From Micromonospora purpureochromogenes (GTDB taxonomy: Bacteria > Actinomycetota > Actinomycetes > Mycobacteriales > Micromonosporaceae), in the NCBI RefSeq assembly GCF_900091515.1, contig NZ_LT607410.1, forward strand, positions 3,782,001 through 3,846,000: 64,000 nt of DNA, given 5' to 3'. The notes under the pieces were generated by a model that had not been told where the DNA came from, searched no databases, and saw only the letters and a program-made list of their open reading frames with translations. Shown here one piece after another: positions 42,173-51,462 of the stretch. Positions within the stretch are counted from its first letter, which is position 1; each line of letters starts with the position of its first letter. Position numbers and translations under genes: made by a program.

Positions 42173-43966
42173 TCAGAAGACCGGCACGCCCTCGCGCACC
42201 AGCTTCCAGTTCGGGACGTAGAAGTCGGCCGGGTCGATGGTCCCCTTCGCCTGCGCCCAGTCGATCAGCAGCTGGCGGATCTCCTGCTGCTCGTTGTAGA
42301 CCTGGGTCTTGACGATGCCGGGGAAGTTGCCGCCGCCGCTGCGCCGGTAGTTGTTCACCGCGATGACGAACTGCGCGGTGTCGGCGACCGGGGTGTCGGT
42401 GCCCGCCAGCACCAGGCGGGTGATCCGCTGGCCGACCGGCTTGCTGATGTCGATGTCGTAGTCGACGCCCGAGATCACGTCGTAGTTGTAGTCCGGCACG
42501 GCCGGGTCGCTGATGGTGGCCGGGTCGACGGCCGCGCCCACCGGCAGGGTGACGAAGTACTTCGCCGAGTACTCCAGGTACGCCTTCACCTCGGCGCCGG
42601 TGAGCACCACGGCCTCGAGGGTGTTGTCGAAGACGTAGAGGCCGGCCACGTCGCGGATCCGCACGTCGCCCTGCGGGAAGACCGCGGTGCGGCTGAACGG
42701 GGCGGCGATCGACAGCACCGGCAGCGACGCGTACGACGTGCCGGCCAGCGCCGCGGTGACGACCTCGGTCTGGACGTGGTTGATGAAGTCCAGGATCGGG
42801 GTGTCCTTGTAGCGCGACTCGGCGGCCGACAGCTCCTCGGAGGACCGGGCGACGACAGTGTTGACGTAGTCGACGGTCTTGCCGTGCTGGCCGCGCACGG
42901 CCGCGAGCACCGCCGGGTCCTCGACCACCGTGTTGGTGTTCAGCATGGTGGCGCGCTTGGTGAGGACCTTCCAGGTGCCGCGTACCTTCTGGACGGTGAA
43001 GTCCATCCGGGTCAGCCGCTGGCCCCACTTGGACGGCTCGGCGGTGAGCACCTGCGCGCCGGTGGCCGTGTTGGTGACGAACTTCTCCACCACCTCGGCG
43101 TGGGCGTGACCGAAGAGGATCGCGTCGATGCCGGGGACCTGCTGGGCGATCAGCGCGACCGGGTTCTCGTTCGGCAGCTCCGGGCCGTAGCTGGAGGTGC
43201 CGCTGTCGCCGCCGTGCGCCGAGATGATGACCAGGTCGGCGCCGCGCTCACGCATGATCGGCACCCACTTGGCGGCGGTCTCCACCATGCCCGGGAAGAC
43301 CAGCTTGCCCTCGACGTTGCCCTTGTCCCAGATGGCCACGCCCGGGTTGGTGAGGCCGAGGATGCCGACGTTGATGGTCGGGGAGTCCCAGCCGCCGAGG
43401 CGGACCTTCTTGATCACGTACGGCAGGTAGGCCGGCTTGCCGGTGGCCGCGTTGACCGCGTTGGCGGCGAGCGCCGGGAAGCCCAGCTGCGAGATCCAGG
43501 TGGCCAGCAGCGGCAGGCCGTAGTTGAACTCGTGGTTGCCCAGCGTGACGGCGTCGTACTTCAGGATGTTCATGGCGTTCGCCATCGGGTGCGTCTCACC
43601 GCTGGTGGTGATCGGCTCCTGCTTGGCGTAGTACGTGGCCAGCGGCGTGCCCTGGATGGTGTCGCCGGCGTCGAGGACCAGGGTCGCCTTGCCCTTGCGC
43701 TCGGCGCGGATCTGGTTGACCAGGGTGGCCAGCTTGGCGACGCCGACGTCGTTGTGCTTGCTGTCGTCGTACTCGGCGTCCTTGTAGTAATCCCAGTTGT
43801 AGACGTTGCCGTGCGTGTCCGACGTGCCGAGCACGGTCAGGTCCCAGGTCTGCGGTCCCGTCGCTTCGGCGGCCCGGGCGGGGGCGCCGGCGATCAGGGG
43901 GGCGGTCGCCGCGGCGGCGGCGACGGCCAGCACCTGGCGCCGCGAGGCGCCGGAGGAGGAGGTCAT
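42173..43966 (-). CDS. Secreted 5'-nucleotidase/2',3'-cyclic phosphodiesterase family protein
   Basis: 597 residues from ATG 43966. The N-terminus SGASRRQVLAVAAAAATAPL is a Tat-type signal with cleavage near ARAAEA. The metallophosphatase domain has LTVLGTSDTHGNVYNWDYY, LVLDAGDTIQGTPLA, AVTLGNHEFNYGLPLL, LVIISAHGG and AILFGHAHAEVV (dinuclear metal ligands). The C-terminal 5'-nucleotidase domain follows with SIAAPFSRTAVFPQGDVRIR, VYVFDN-type and NNYRRSGGGNFPG motifs. It would release phosphate from nucleotides outside the cell, complementing PhoD in phosphate scavenging. Confidence 0.93.
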   Translation of the reverse strand: MTSSSGASRRQVLAVAAAAATAPLIAGAPARAAEATGPQTWDLTVLGTSDTHGNVYNWDYYKDAEYDDSKHNDVGVAKLATLVNQIRAERKGKATLVLDAGDTIQGTPLATYYAKQEPITTSGETHPMANAMNILKYDAVTLGNHEFNYGLPLLATWISQLGFPALAANAVNAATGKPAYLPYVIKKVRLGGWDSPTINVGILGLTNPGVAIWDKGNVEGKLVFPGMVETAAKWVPIMRERGADLVIISAHGGDSGTSSYGPELPNENPVALIAQQVPGIDAILFGHAHAEVVEKFVTNTATGAQVLTAEPSKWGQRLTRMDFTVQKVRGTWKVLTKRATMLNTNTVVEDPAVLAAVRGQHGKTVDYVNTVVARSSEELSAAESRYKDTPILDFINHVQTEVVTAALAGTSYASLPVLSIAAPFSRTAVFPQGDVRIRDVAGLYVFDNTLEAVVLTGAEVKAYLEYSAKYFVTLPVGAAVDPATISDPAVPDYNYDVISGVDYDIDISKPVGQRITRLVLAGTDTPVADTAQFVIAVNNYRRSGGGNFPGIVKTQVYNEQQEIRQLLIDWAQAKGTIDPADFYVPNWKLVREGVPVF

Positions 43967-44194
43967 GCGGTGCCTTCCAATGGGGGTGAGGCGCCTCGTG
44001 GGCGCCCTTGCGCACCATAACGAGCCGCTGTCACTACCGCCACAGCGGCCCGAGGTGTTCCACCCCACCAGCGCCGCCGGCCACCGTGGCGTAACACCGA
44101 GGTCATCCCGGCGGCGGTCGCCCTCGTTTCCGGCCCGGTCCGCCGGGTAGGGCAGACGAGCAGAAGGCCGGACGAACTACCCCGAGGAGCACCG

Positions 44195-45097
44195 GTGAGC
44201 GAGGACCAGTACAGCCAGCAGGACCCCACCGAGCAGTACGGCCAGCAGCAGGGCCAGCCCGCCCAGCAGCAGTCCGCGCCCGGCTCGACCCGCGAGATGG
44301 GCCCGAAGCCCGACCACGGCGAGGAGTCGTACCGGGGCAGCGACCGGCTGAGCGGCAAGCGGGCCCTGATCACCGGCGGTGACTCCGGCATCGGCCGCGC
44401 GGTGGCGATCGCCTTCGCCCGGGAGGGCGCCGACATCCTCATCTCCTACCTGGGCGAGGAGGAGGACGCCGACGCCCGGGAGACGGTGCGGCTGGTCGAG
44501 GAGGCCGGCCGCCGGGGCGTGGCGGTGCGTACCGACCTCACCGACGAGGGCCACTGCCGGGAGCTGGTCAAGCGGACCCTGGCCGACCTGGGCGGCCTCG
44601 ACATCCTGGTGAACAACGCCGCCTACCAGATGTCCCAGGACGACGGCATCGCCGGCATCAGCACCGCGCAGTTCGACCGGGTCCTCAAGACCAACCTGTA
44701 CGCCATGTTCTGGCTGTGCCAGGAGGCGATCCCGCACCTGGACGACGGCGCCACGATCATCAACACCACGTCGATCCAGGCCTTCGACCCGTCACCGCAG
44801 CTGCTCGACTACGCCACCACCAAGGCGGGGATCGCGAACTTCACCAAGGGGCTCGCGGCGCAGCTCGCCGAGAAGGGCATCCGGGTCAACGCGGTGGCCC
44901 CCGGCCCGATCTGGACGCCGCTCATCCCGGCCACCATGCCGCAGGAGAAGGTCAAGCAGTTCGGCACGGACACCCCGATGGGACGACCCGGCCAGCCGGC
45001 GGAGCTCGCCCCCGCGTACGTCTTCTTCGCCTCGCAGGAGTCCAGCTACGTCACGGGCGAGATCCTCGGCGTGACCGGCGGCCGCTTCACCAAGTGA
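44195..45097 (+). CDS. SDR family oxidoreductase with Gln-rich N-terminus
   Basis: 300 residues from GTG 44195 (GAGGAG upstream). The first ~50 residues are Gln/Pro-rich (EQYGQQQGQPAQQQSAPGST), then SGKRALITGGDSGIGRAVAI, ILVNNAAYQMSQDD, INTTSIQAFDPSPQLLDYAT and TKAGIANFTKGLAAQLA. This is the YhdF/GSP39-like stress SDR group, where the N-terminal extension is usual. NAVAPGPIWTPLIPATMP is the substrate loop. Role in general stress is reported for Bacillus relatives; otherwise unknown. Confidence 0.9.
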   Translation: MSEDQYSQQDPTEQYGQQQGQPAQQQSAPGSTREMGPKPDHGEESYRGSDRLSGKRALITGGDSGIGRAVAIAFAREGADILISYLGEEEDADARETVRLVEEAGRRGVAVRTDLTDEGHCRELVKRTLADLGGLDILVNNAAYQMSQDDGIAGISTAQFDRVLKTNLYAMFWLCQEAIPHLDDGATIINTTSIQAFDPSPQLLDYATTKAGIANFTKGLAAQLAEKGIRVNAVAPGPIWTPLIPATMPQEKVKQFGTDTPMGRPGQPAELAPAYVFFASQESSYVTGEILGVTGGRFTK

Positions 45098-45128
45098 GCA
45101 CGGCGCGCCCCGCTGGCCGTCGCGGCGG

Positions 45129-45788
45129 TCAGCGGGGCCAGGCGGCCAGCCGGCGACGGACCTCGGCGATGCGCGGCGCGTCCAGGCCGTAGCGGGTGAA
45201 CCGTTGGTCCGGCACCCGGTCCAGGTAGCGGCCCGCCTCCCGGACGTCGTCGTCGTCCAGCGCCGGGTCGACCTGCCGGGCCAGCGCCAGCAGCTCGGCC
45301 ACCGGGTAGTGGTCCAGCGCCGCCGACACGTCGATGTAGTCGCGGACCTCGCGCCGGTTCACCAGCGCGGCGGTCTTGTTCGCCACCAGGTCGCGGACGT
45401 CCATCACCGGGCCGAAGTCCATCACCACGGGGGAGCGGTACCGGTCGAGCCGGGCGAGGCTCAGCCGGATCCGCCTCGGGCCGCGGGTGACCACGAAGTC
45501 CTTCATGTCGCGGTCGAAGCCGTCGAACAGCCCGCCCAGGTCGCTGTCCGGGTCGGCGTCGGCCACCTCGAACCCGGCGCGCTCCAGCGCCGCCCGCACC
45601 TCCGCGGCGGCGGCCGCGGCCGCGCCCTCCACGTCGGCGAACAGGTCGACGTCCTCGGTGGGGCGGGTGACCAGCCCGTGCGCGGCCCAGGCCACCCCGC
45701 CGCCGAGCACGAACCGGTGCGGGCCGGCCGCGGTGAGCGCCACCCGGGCGACCTCCCGGTAGAACTCGTGCAGGTGGGGGCCGCTCAC
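45129..45788 (-). CDS. Nucleotidyltransferase, AbiEii-like
   Basis: 219 residues from GTG 45788. FVLGGGVAWAAHGLVTRPTE with DVDLFADVE is the GG/S...DxD nucleotidyltransferase motif. IRLSLARLDRYRSPVVMDFG, VMDVRDLVANKTAALVNRRE and VRDYIDVSAALDHY resemble AbiEii/AbiGii toxins and MNT-type NTases. It overlaps the stop of the upstream small gene by 4 bp. The pair looks like a toxin-antitoxin or phage-defence type module, but the partner is not an obvious AbiEi antitoxin. Confidence 0.75.
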   Translation of the reverse strand: MSGPHLHEFYREVARVALTAAGPHRFVLGGGVAWAAHGLVTRPTEDVDLFADVEGAAAAAAAEVRAALERAGFEVADADPDSDLGGLFDGFDRDMKDFVVTRGPRRIRLSLARLDRYRSPVVMDFGPVMDVRDLVANKTAALVNRREVRDYIDVSAALDHYPVAELLALARQVDPALDDDDVREAGRYLDRVPDQRFTRYGLDAPRIAEVRRRLAAWPR

Positions 45789-46117
45789 GCGGTACGCAGA
45801 CCCCGGTGCCGGCTCTCCCACGCCTGCCGGACGCCCCGGGGCAGGTTCAGCCGCCGCCACACCCGCCGCAACGTCCGGCCGTTGATCAGGTGCCGCAGGT
45901 CCTCGGCGCGGGTGGTCTCCCGCAGCACGTTCTCGTACATCCAGAGCAGCTGGTCCGGGTCGCCCAGGTCGAACGTCCGGTCGGCGTTCCACATCAACCG
46001 CACCGGCAGCTCCACCAACCCACGGGTGGGGCCGGCCAGCTCCGCCAGGGTGCGCGCCACCACCGCCGGACGGCCCGGGCGGGCCAGGTGGGGCGCGGTG
46101 CTGACGACGGCCTGCAT
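45785..46117 (-). CDS. Small protein coupled to the nucleotidyltransferase (possible antitoxin)
   Basis: 110 residues from ATG 46117. AVVARTLAELAGPTRGLVEL, LPVRLMWNADRTFDLGDPDQ and LLWMYENVLRETTRAEDLRH are the main stretches, then a basic C-terminus (RRVWRRLNLPRGVRQAW). It ends inside the GTG of the NTase gene. The architecture, small gene first then NTase with GTGA overlap, fits a two-gene module. No recognised HTH, so its role is inferred only from position. Confidence 0.65.
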   Translation of the reverse strand: MQAVVSTAPHLARPGRPAVVARTLAELAGPTRGLVELPVRLMWNADRTFDLGDPDQLLWMYENVLRETTRAEDLRHLINGRTLRRVWRRLNLPRGVRQAWESRHRGLRTA

Positions 46118-46578
46118 GGTGTCAGGGTAACGCCGACTGCGCTCCGCGCAGCCGACCCGGTCGCCCGCATTCCGCTCTCCGCCCATTTCCCCTGTCTCGC
46201 GTCCCCGCTCCCACCACCCCGCGCCGGCCGCTCACGCCCGTTTCCGGCCCCGATCATCCGGCGAGACAGGCCGGCCTCGACCGCCTCAGGCCGGCCGCCC
46301 GGTCGGTGTTCGGTCAGTGCGCGACCAAGGTCCGCGCTCGCGCCTACTGGCGGCACCGCTGCGAACTGAGGGCGGAAAGGCGTGGAAGTCCGGTTCCGGT
46401 CGTTCGCCGTGGCGGGCTGTCCGGTTCCAGCCTCGGATCGAGGCGCCTGGGGTGTCCCGCTGCGGATCGGCCTCGCCGTGCTGGATATCCGGTTACAAGC
46501 TCGGCTGGGCGTGCCCATTTGTCCGGATCTGGGCGCGCGAGTGGTGGGTCGTCCGGTGACCGGGGGCACTGTGGCGGT
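46118..46578. other. Noncoding region upstream of second cassette
   Basis: About 460 bp without a supportable gene. From 46388 to 46560 TCCGG motifs recur (GTCCGGTTCCGGTCG, TGTCCGGTTCCAG, GATATCCGGTTAC, TTGTCCGGATCTG, CGTCCGGTGACC), as upstream of the first cassette. Their similarity suggests the duplicated block or its control sites extend into this region. Confidence 0.45.
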
Positions 46579-46707
46579 GGAATGGTGGCCGGCCCGGGGT
46601 CGTTACATCACTTGGACGATCGCAGCAGCACCCCCCGCTGGCCTGGCCCGATCACCTGGGCCGCCCGGGATGCGGGCCCCCGGAATGATGGTGGGCCGCC
46701 GGTCGTT
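46579..46707 (+). promoter_or_regulatory. Two tandem ECF-type promoter repeats (second cassette)
   Basis: GGAAT-N18-GTT at 46579-46604 and 46682-46707, spacing 103 bp, with the same repeat body as at 36.3-36.55 kb. One repeat unit fewer than at the first cassette. Confidence 0.6.
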
Positions 46708-46866
46708 ACACATGGACCCGGCGCCGCGAGCCCCCCGCTCGTGAAGCCTGCCGGGCAGAGACTTTTCCCCCTTTGTGTGTGAGCGCCTGCTCGTGGTGCT
46801 TACGCCGCCTGTCATGTCGATCCCCCGGTCGACCGGCGGCGTCAACCCCCTGAAGGAGCTTCCCCC
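46708..46866 (+). promoter_or_regulatory. Conserved 5' leader of lysozyme-like gene (copy 3)
   Basis: About 160 nt sharing ATGGACCCGGCGCC, GAAGCCTGCCGGGCAGAGAC, TCGTGGTGCTT and a Shine-Dalgarno GAAGGAG with the 36.6-kb leader (whose ribosome site differs). Divergence is higher just before the ATG (46780-46866). Confidence 0.4.
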
Positions 46867-47460
46867 ATGAACACCACCATTCTGCGTAAGAGCGTGCTGG
46901 GTATTGCTGGTCTGGCCTTCGCCGGTGGCGTCTTCGCCGGCCCGGTCACCGAGGCCCACGCCAACCCGGTGGACGCCAAGGCCGTCGCCGTGGTGCAGGC
47001 CGACAAGCCGGGTGTGGATGAGGGCAAGTTGATCCCGCACGGTGTGCAGGGCAAGCAGTCGCGCATCGATGTGGGCGCCGAGCAGACGAAGAATGTGAAG
47101 GCGATCATCGCGGCGACGAAGAAGTCGGGCATGGATGAGCGGGCCGCCGTCGTGGCCATCGCGACCAGCCTGCAGGAGTCGAAGTTGGAGAACCTGGGTC
47201 ACCTGGGTGAGCGCAACGACTTCGACTCGCAGGGCCTGTTCCAGCAGCGCCCGTCCTCGGGTTGGGGCACGGTCGAGCAGATCACCGACCCCGAATACAG
47301 CACGATGGCGTTCCTCAAGGGCCTCAAGCAGGTCGACGGCTGGCAGGACATGCCGCTGACCAAGGCAGCCCAGACCGTGCAGGTCTCGGCCTACCCCGAC
47401 CACTACGCCCAGTGGGAGCAGCAGGCCGCCGACCTCGTCGCCAAGCACTGGAACAACTGA
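46867..47460 (+). CDS. Secreted lysozyme-like-fold protein (paralogue 3)
   Basis: 197 residues from ATG 46867 (GAAGGAG upstream). Almost identical to the 36.7-kb protein: differences are Ala for Ser at 39, Gln for Lys in DGWQDMP and Lys for Glu in PLTKAAQ. The 3' third has more synonymous changes (CGAATACAGCACG versus CGAGTACTCGACG) than the 5' two thirds, hinting at gene conversion. Signal peptide and QESKLENLGH/LFQQRPSSGWG motifs as in paralogue 2. Presumed peptidoglycan-directed exoprotein. Confidence 0.78.
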   Translation: MNTTILRKSVLGIAGLAFAGGVFAGPVTEAHANPVDAKAVAVVQADKPGVDEGKLIPHGVQGKQSRIDVGAEQTKNVKAIIAATKKSGMDERAAVVAIATSLQESKLENLGHLGERNDFDSQGLFQQRPSSGWGTVEQITDPEYSTMAFLKGLKQVDGWQDMPLTKAAQTVQVSAYPDHYAQWEQQAADLVAKHWNN

Positions 47461-47476
47461 CCCACCTGAACACTCA

Positions 47477-47513
47477 CGCTGGCCGGCACCCCCGAGCGGG
47501 GTGCCGGCCAGCG
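47477..47513 (+). terminator. Terminator of lysozyme-like gene copy 3
   Basis: Perfect 16-bp stem (47477-47492 with 47498-47513, loop CGAGC), same arms as at 37307-37343. Confidence 0.8.
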
Positions 47514-47548
47514 GCGTATCCGCCCGGGAACCCACCCGGTCCGAGCGA

Positions 47549-47593
47549 ATCTTGGACACTTACCGTTCCGTCGGAACGGCAACTGTCCAAGAT
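47549..47593. repeat. Palindrome P2, second copy (one arm decayed)
   Basis: Arms 47549-47569 and 47573-47593. The right arm equals the first copy; the left arm has two changes that break pairing (ACTTACC instead of AGTTGCC). Confidence 0.75.
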
Positions 47594-47619
47594 CCCCCGG
47601 ACCGGACCCCGACCACCCC

Positions 47620-47680
47620 GTTGATCATGAGGTTGGCGGCGGTGGGGGAGATTCACTCCGCTGCCAACCTCATGATCAAC
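47620..47680. repeat. Palindrome P3, second copy
   Basis: Arms 47620-47642 and 47658-47680, one G-U. The loop (TGGGGGAGATTCACT) differs from the first copy while the arms are nearly unchanged. Confidence 0.8.
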
Positions 47681-47761
47681 CCATGCCGGTAGGCGCGGCG
47701 CGGCGCGGTAGGGGTGGAGGGTGCGGGGCGGCGAGGGCCGGGCGGAGGGCGCGCACGACGG

Positions 47762-47833
47762 GGGTGTGGCCCGCCGTGCCCGGCGCAGGGATCAAGCCTG
47801 ACCGCCCGGAGCCGGGCACGGCGGGCCACACCC
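47762..47833. repeat. Palindrome P4, second copy
   Basis: Arms 47762-47784 and 47811-47833 pair perfectly, and the 26-nt centre matches the copy at 37596-37667. Confidence 0.8.
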
Positions 47834-48165
47834 CACCACCGCAACCCACGGACCCAGTGGCACGCGTCACGAAGGCAGATGGAAGACCCGGAGCGGGTAG
47901 CCTGTTGAGTCAGGTGTCGGTGTGTCCAGTGTCCCCGGGCCTCACCTAAATTGCCTTCGCGGAATACCGTTCGGCTGGAGCCGCGTCGTGCCACTCGCCG
48001 AGAGGCGACCTGCACACCGACACCCCAGCGCCGCCCCCGACCCACCAGGGCCGGGGGCGGCGCTGTCTGTACCGGCGGAAAGCGATCCCTCCGCTCCGCT
48101 CGCGGGCGCCGCCGCGCTGTCCTATCTTCAGAGGGTCGACGGCGTCGGGGAGGGGGTGCGGGAGC
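47834..48165 (+). promoter_or_regulatory. Formate dehydrogenase upstream region with strong hairpin
   Basis: About 330 bp without a gene. A perfect 14-bp hairpin CAGCGCCGCCCCCG/CGGGGGCGGCGCTG (48026-48039 and 48052-48065, 12-nt loop) lies 100 bp before the ATG. It can act as terminator for read-through from the repeat region or as an attenuator in the leader. AT-richer sequence at 47940-47975 (CACCTAAATTGCC) may hold the promoter. Confidence 0.4.
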
Positions 48166-51100
48166 ATGGGTCTGCGTACCTTCATCGAGGGTTGGCCGGT
48201 CTACCGGCAGCTCACCGGCACCGACCCGCTGGGTCGGGGTGCCGCCGCGCAGTCCGGCCGGTCCGCCGAGCTGACCGCGCGCACCGAGACGGCGGACAGC
48301 ATGGCCCGCTCGGTCTGCCCGTACTGCGCCGTGGGCTGCGGGCAGCGGGTGTTCGTCACCGACGGTCGGGTCACCCAGATCGAGGGCGACCCGGACAGCC
48401 CGATCTCCCGCGGCCGGCTCTGCCCGAAGGGTTCGGCCAGCAAGAGCCTGGTGACCAGCCCGCTGCGGCAGACCACGGTCCGCTACCGCCGGCCGTACGC
48501 CACCGAGTGGGAGGACCTGGAGCTCGACACCGCGCTCGACATGATCGCCGACCGGATCCTCGCCGCCCGCGAGGAGACCTGGGAGGACGTCGACAGCGAG
48601 GGCCGGCCGCTCAACCGGACGCTGGGCATCTCCAGCCTGGGCGGGGCGACGCTGGACAACGAGGAGAACTACCTCATCAAGAAGTTGTTCACGGCGATGG
48701 GGGCGCTCCAGATCGAGAACCAGGCGCGTATTTGACACTCCGCCACCGTCCCCGGTCTGGGGACCAGCTTCGGTCGCGGTGGCGCGACGGACTTCCAGCA
48801 GGACGTCGCCAACGCTGACGTCATCGTCATCCAGGGCTCGAACATGGCCGAGGCCCACCCGGTGGGCTTCCAGTGGGTGATGGAGGCCAAGCGACGCGGC
48901 GCCAAGGTGTTCCACGTCGATCCCCGGTTCACCCGGACCAGCGCCGTGGCCGACACGTACCTGCCGATCCGCGCGGGCACCGACATCGCGCTGCTCGGCG
49001 GGGTGGTGCGCTACATCCTGGAGAACGAGCTGGACTTCCGGGAGTACGTGCTGGCGTACACGAACGCCGCCACCATCGTCAGCGAGCGGTACGTCGACGC
49101 CGAGGACGGTGACGGCTTCTTCTCCGGATTCGATCCGGAGACCAGCAGCTACGTGCAGGACAGCTGGCAGTACGAGGGCCACGAGGGTACCTCCGGCAGC
49201 GGGCACACCGCCAAGGAGCGGGACAGCGCGGCCGGGCTGCGACACGAGTCGCACGGCGCGCAGGTCGCCGGTCAGGTGCCGCGGGACGAGACGTTGCAGC
49301 ACCCGCGCTGCGTCTACCAGATCCTCAAGCGGCACTTCGCCCGCTACACGCCCGAGATGGTGGAGCGGGTCTGCGGCATCCCGCAGGAGAGGTTCCTGGA
49401 GCTGGCCCGCGCCTGGACGGAGAACTCCGGGCGGGAGCGCACCGGGGTGCTCATCTACTCGGTGGGCTGGACCCAGCACAGCGTCGGCGTGCAGTACATC
49501 CGCACCGGCGCGATCATCCAGCTCCTGCTGGGCAACATGGGTCGGCCTGGCGGCGGGATCCTGGCGCTGCGTGGGCACGCCAGCATCCAGGGGTCCACCG
49601 ACATCCCGACGCTGTTCAACCTGCTTCCCGGCTACCTGCCGATGCCGCATCACGCCGACCACCCGACCTTCGACCAGTGGGTGGACAGCATCCGGCACCC
49701 CGGGCAGAAGGGTTTCTGGGGCAACGCGCGCGCCTTCGGGGCGAGCCTGCTCAAGGCGTACTGGGGTGAGGCGGCGACGCCGGAGAACGACTTCTGCTAC
49801 GGGTACCTGCCCCGGATGACCGGCGACCACGGCACCTACCAGCAGGTGCTGAACATGATCGACGGCAAGGTCAAGGGCTACTTCCTGCTCGGCCAGAACC
49901 CGGCGGTCGGCTCCGCGCACGGTCGCGCCCAGCGCCTGGGCATGGCCAACCTCGACTGGCTGGTCGTCCGCGACCTGTTCATGATCGAGAGCGCGACCTT
50001 CTGGAAGAACGGCCCGGAGGTCGCCACCGGCGAGATCGTGCCGCAGGAGTGCCGCACCGAGGTGTTCTTCCTGCCCGCCGCCTCGCACGTGGAGAAGGAG
50101 GGCACCTTCACCCAGACGCAGCGACTGTTGCAGTGGCGGGAGAAGGCGCTCGACCCGCCGGGCGACGCCCGCTCCGAGCTGTGGTTCTTCTACCACCTGG
50201 GTTGTCGGCTGCGGGAGAAGCTGGCCGACTCGGACCAGCCGCGGGACCGGGCGCTGCTCGACCTGGCCTGGGACTATCCCACGCACGGTCCGCACGCGGA
50301 GCCCAGCGCCGAGGCGGTGCTGCGCGAGATCAACGGGTACGACGTGGCGACCGGGCGCCCGCTGTCCGCGTTCGCCGAGGCCAGGGACGACGGGTCCACC
50401 GCCATCGGCTGCTGGATCTACACCGGCGTCTACGCCGACGGGGTCAACCAGGCCGCCCGGCGCAAGTCCCGGCACGAGCAGGACTGGGTGGCCGCCGAGT
50501 GGGGGTGGGCCTGGCCGGCGAACCGCCGAACGCTCTACAACCGCGCCTCGGCCGACCCGCAGGGCCGCCCGTGGAGCGAGCGCAAGCGCTACGTCTGGTG
50601 GGACCCGGACGCCGGGGAGTGGACCGGCTACGACGTACCGGACTTCGAGAAGACCAAACCGCCGACGTACCGGCCGCCGGAGGGCGCGTCGGGGCCGGCG
50701 GGGATCGCCGGTGACGACCCGTTCGTCATGCAGCCCGACGGCAAGGGCTGGCTGTACGCGCCGAGCGGGGTGCTCGACGGCCCGCTGCCGACGCACTTCG
50801 AGCCGGCCGAGTCGCCGCTGCGCAACCCGCTCTACGGTCAGCAGGCCAACCCGATCCGGAAGGTCTACGACCACCCGGTGAACTCGGTGAACCCGAGCCC
50901 GCCCGAGGAGCACAGCCAGGTCTTCCCGTACGTGTTCACGGTGAGCCGGCTGACCGAGCACCACACGGCCGGCGCGATGAGCCGGACGGTGCGGCCGCTG
51001 GCCGAGTTGCAGCCGGAGATGTTCGTCGAGGTGTCGCCGGAGCTGGCCGCCGAGACCGGGGTGACCCACCTGGGCTGGGCGCACCTGGTCAGCGGCCGGG

Positions 51101-51462
51101 CGGTGATCGAGGCGAAGGTGCTGGTCACCGACCGGCTCACCCCGCTGCGGGTGGACGGCCGGGTGATCCACCAGATCTGGCTGCCGTACCACTTCGGCTT
51201 CGAGGGCCTGGTGACCGGCGACTCGGCCAACGACCTGTTCGGCATCACCCTGGACCCGAACGTACTGATCCAGGAGAGCAAGGTCGGCACCTGCGCCGTG
51301 CGGCCCGGGCGGCGGCCGACCGGGCCGGCCCTGCGGGACCTGGTCGCCGACTACCAGCGGCGGGCCGGGATCGTGCCGGGACGGTCGGCGCCCACGGTGA
51401 CCGACGGGGTACGCCCCCCTGCGCCGCCGCCAGGCGAGGGGGAGGATGTCGACGATGCCTGA
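48166..51462 (+). CDS. Formate dehydrogenase alpha subunit, selenocysteine-containing (Sec190)
   Basis: 1098 residues from ATG 48166 with TGA 48733-48735 read as selenocysteine: ENQARI-U-HSATVPGLG is the active-site Sec-His motif of molybdenum/tungsten formate dehydrogenases. The 4Fe-4S ligands are C51, C54, C58 and C86 (CPYCAVGC, RGRLCPKGS). Molybdopterin motifs include QGSNMAEAHPVGFQWVMEA and VRDLFMIESATFWKNGPE; the C-terminal MGD-binding domain holds WLPYHFGFEGLVTGDSAN. No Tat signal is present, so the catalytic side should face the cytoplasm. Frame, homology and the downstream SECIS-like hairpin rule out a pseudogene. Overlaps the beta subunit gene by 17 bp. Confidence 0.95.
48741..48784 (+). 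promoter_or_regulatory. Bacterial SECIS element of the formate dehydrogenase mRNA
   Basis: Six nt after the Sec TGA begins a hairpin: outer stem CGCCACCG/CGGTGGCG (48741-48748 and 48777-48784) and apical stem GTCCCC/GGGGAC (48748-48753 and 48759-48764) with loop GGTCT. The GGUCU loop, about 20 nt from the UGA, is that of E. coli fdhF, the SelB recognition site. It is coding sequence at the same time. Confidence 0.85.

Noticed and set aside
48026..48065. Hairpin before formate dehydrogenase as a second SECIS or tRNA
   Set aside because: It is a simple 14-bp stem with a 12-nt loop lacking GGTCT and tRNA features; kept only as terminator or attenuator candidate.
48166..48735. Formate dehydrogenase alpha as two genes or a pseudogene split at TGA 48733
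   Set aside because: The TGA is at the catalytic Sec site, the frame is unchanged, a GGTCT SECIS hairpin follows, and selC/selA/selB are adjacent.
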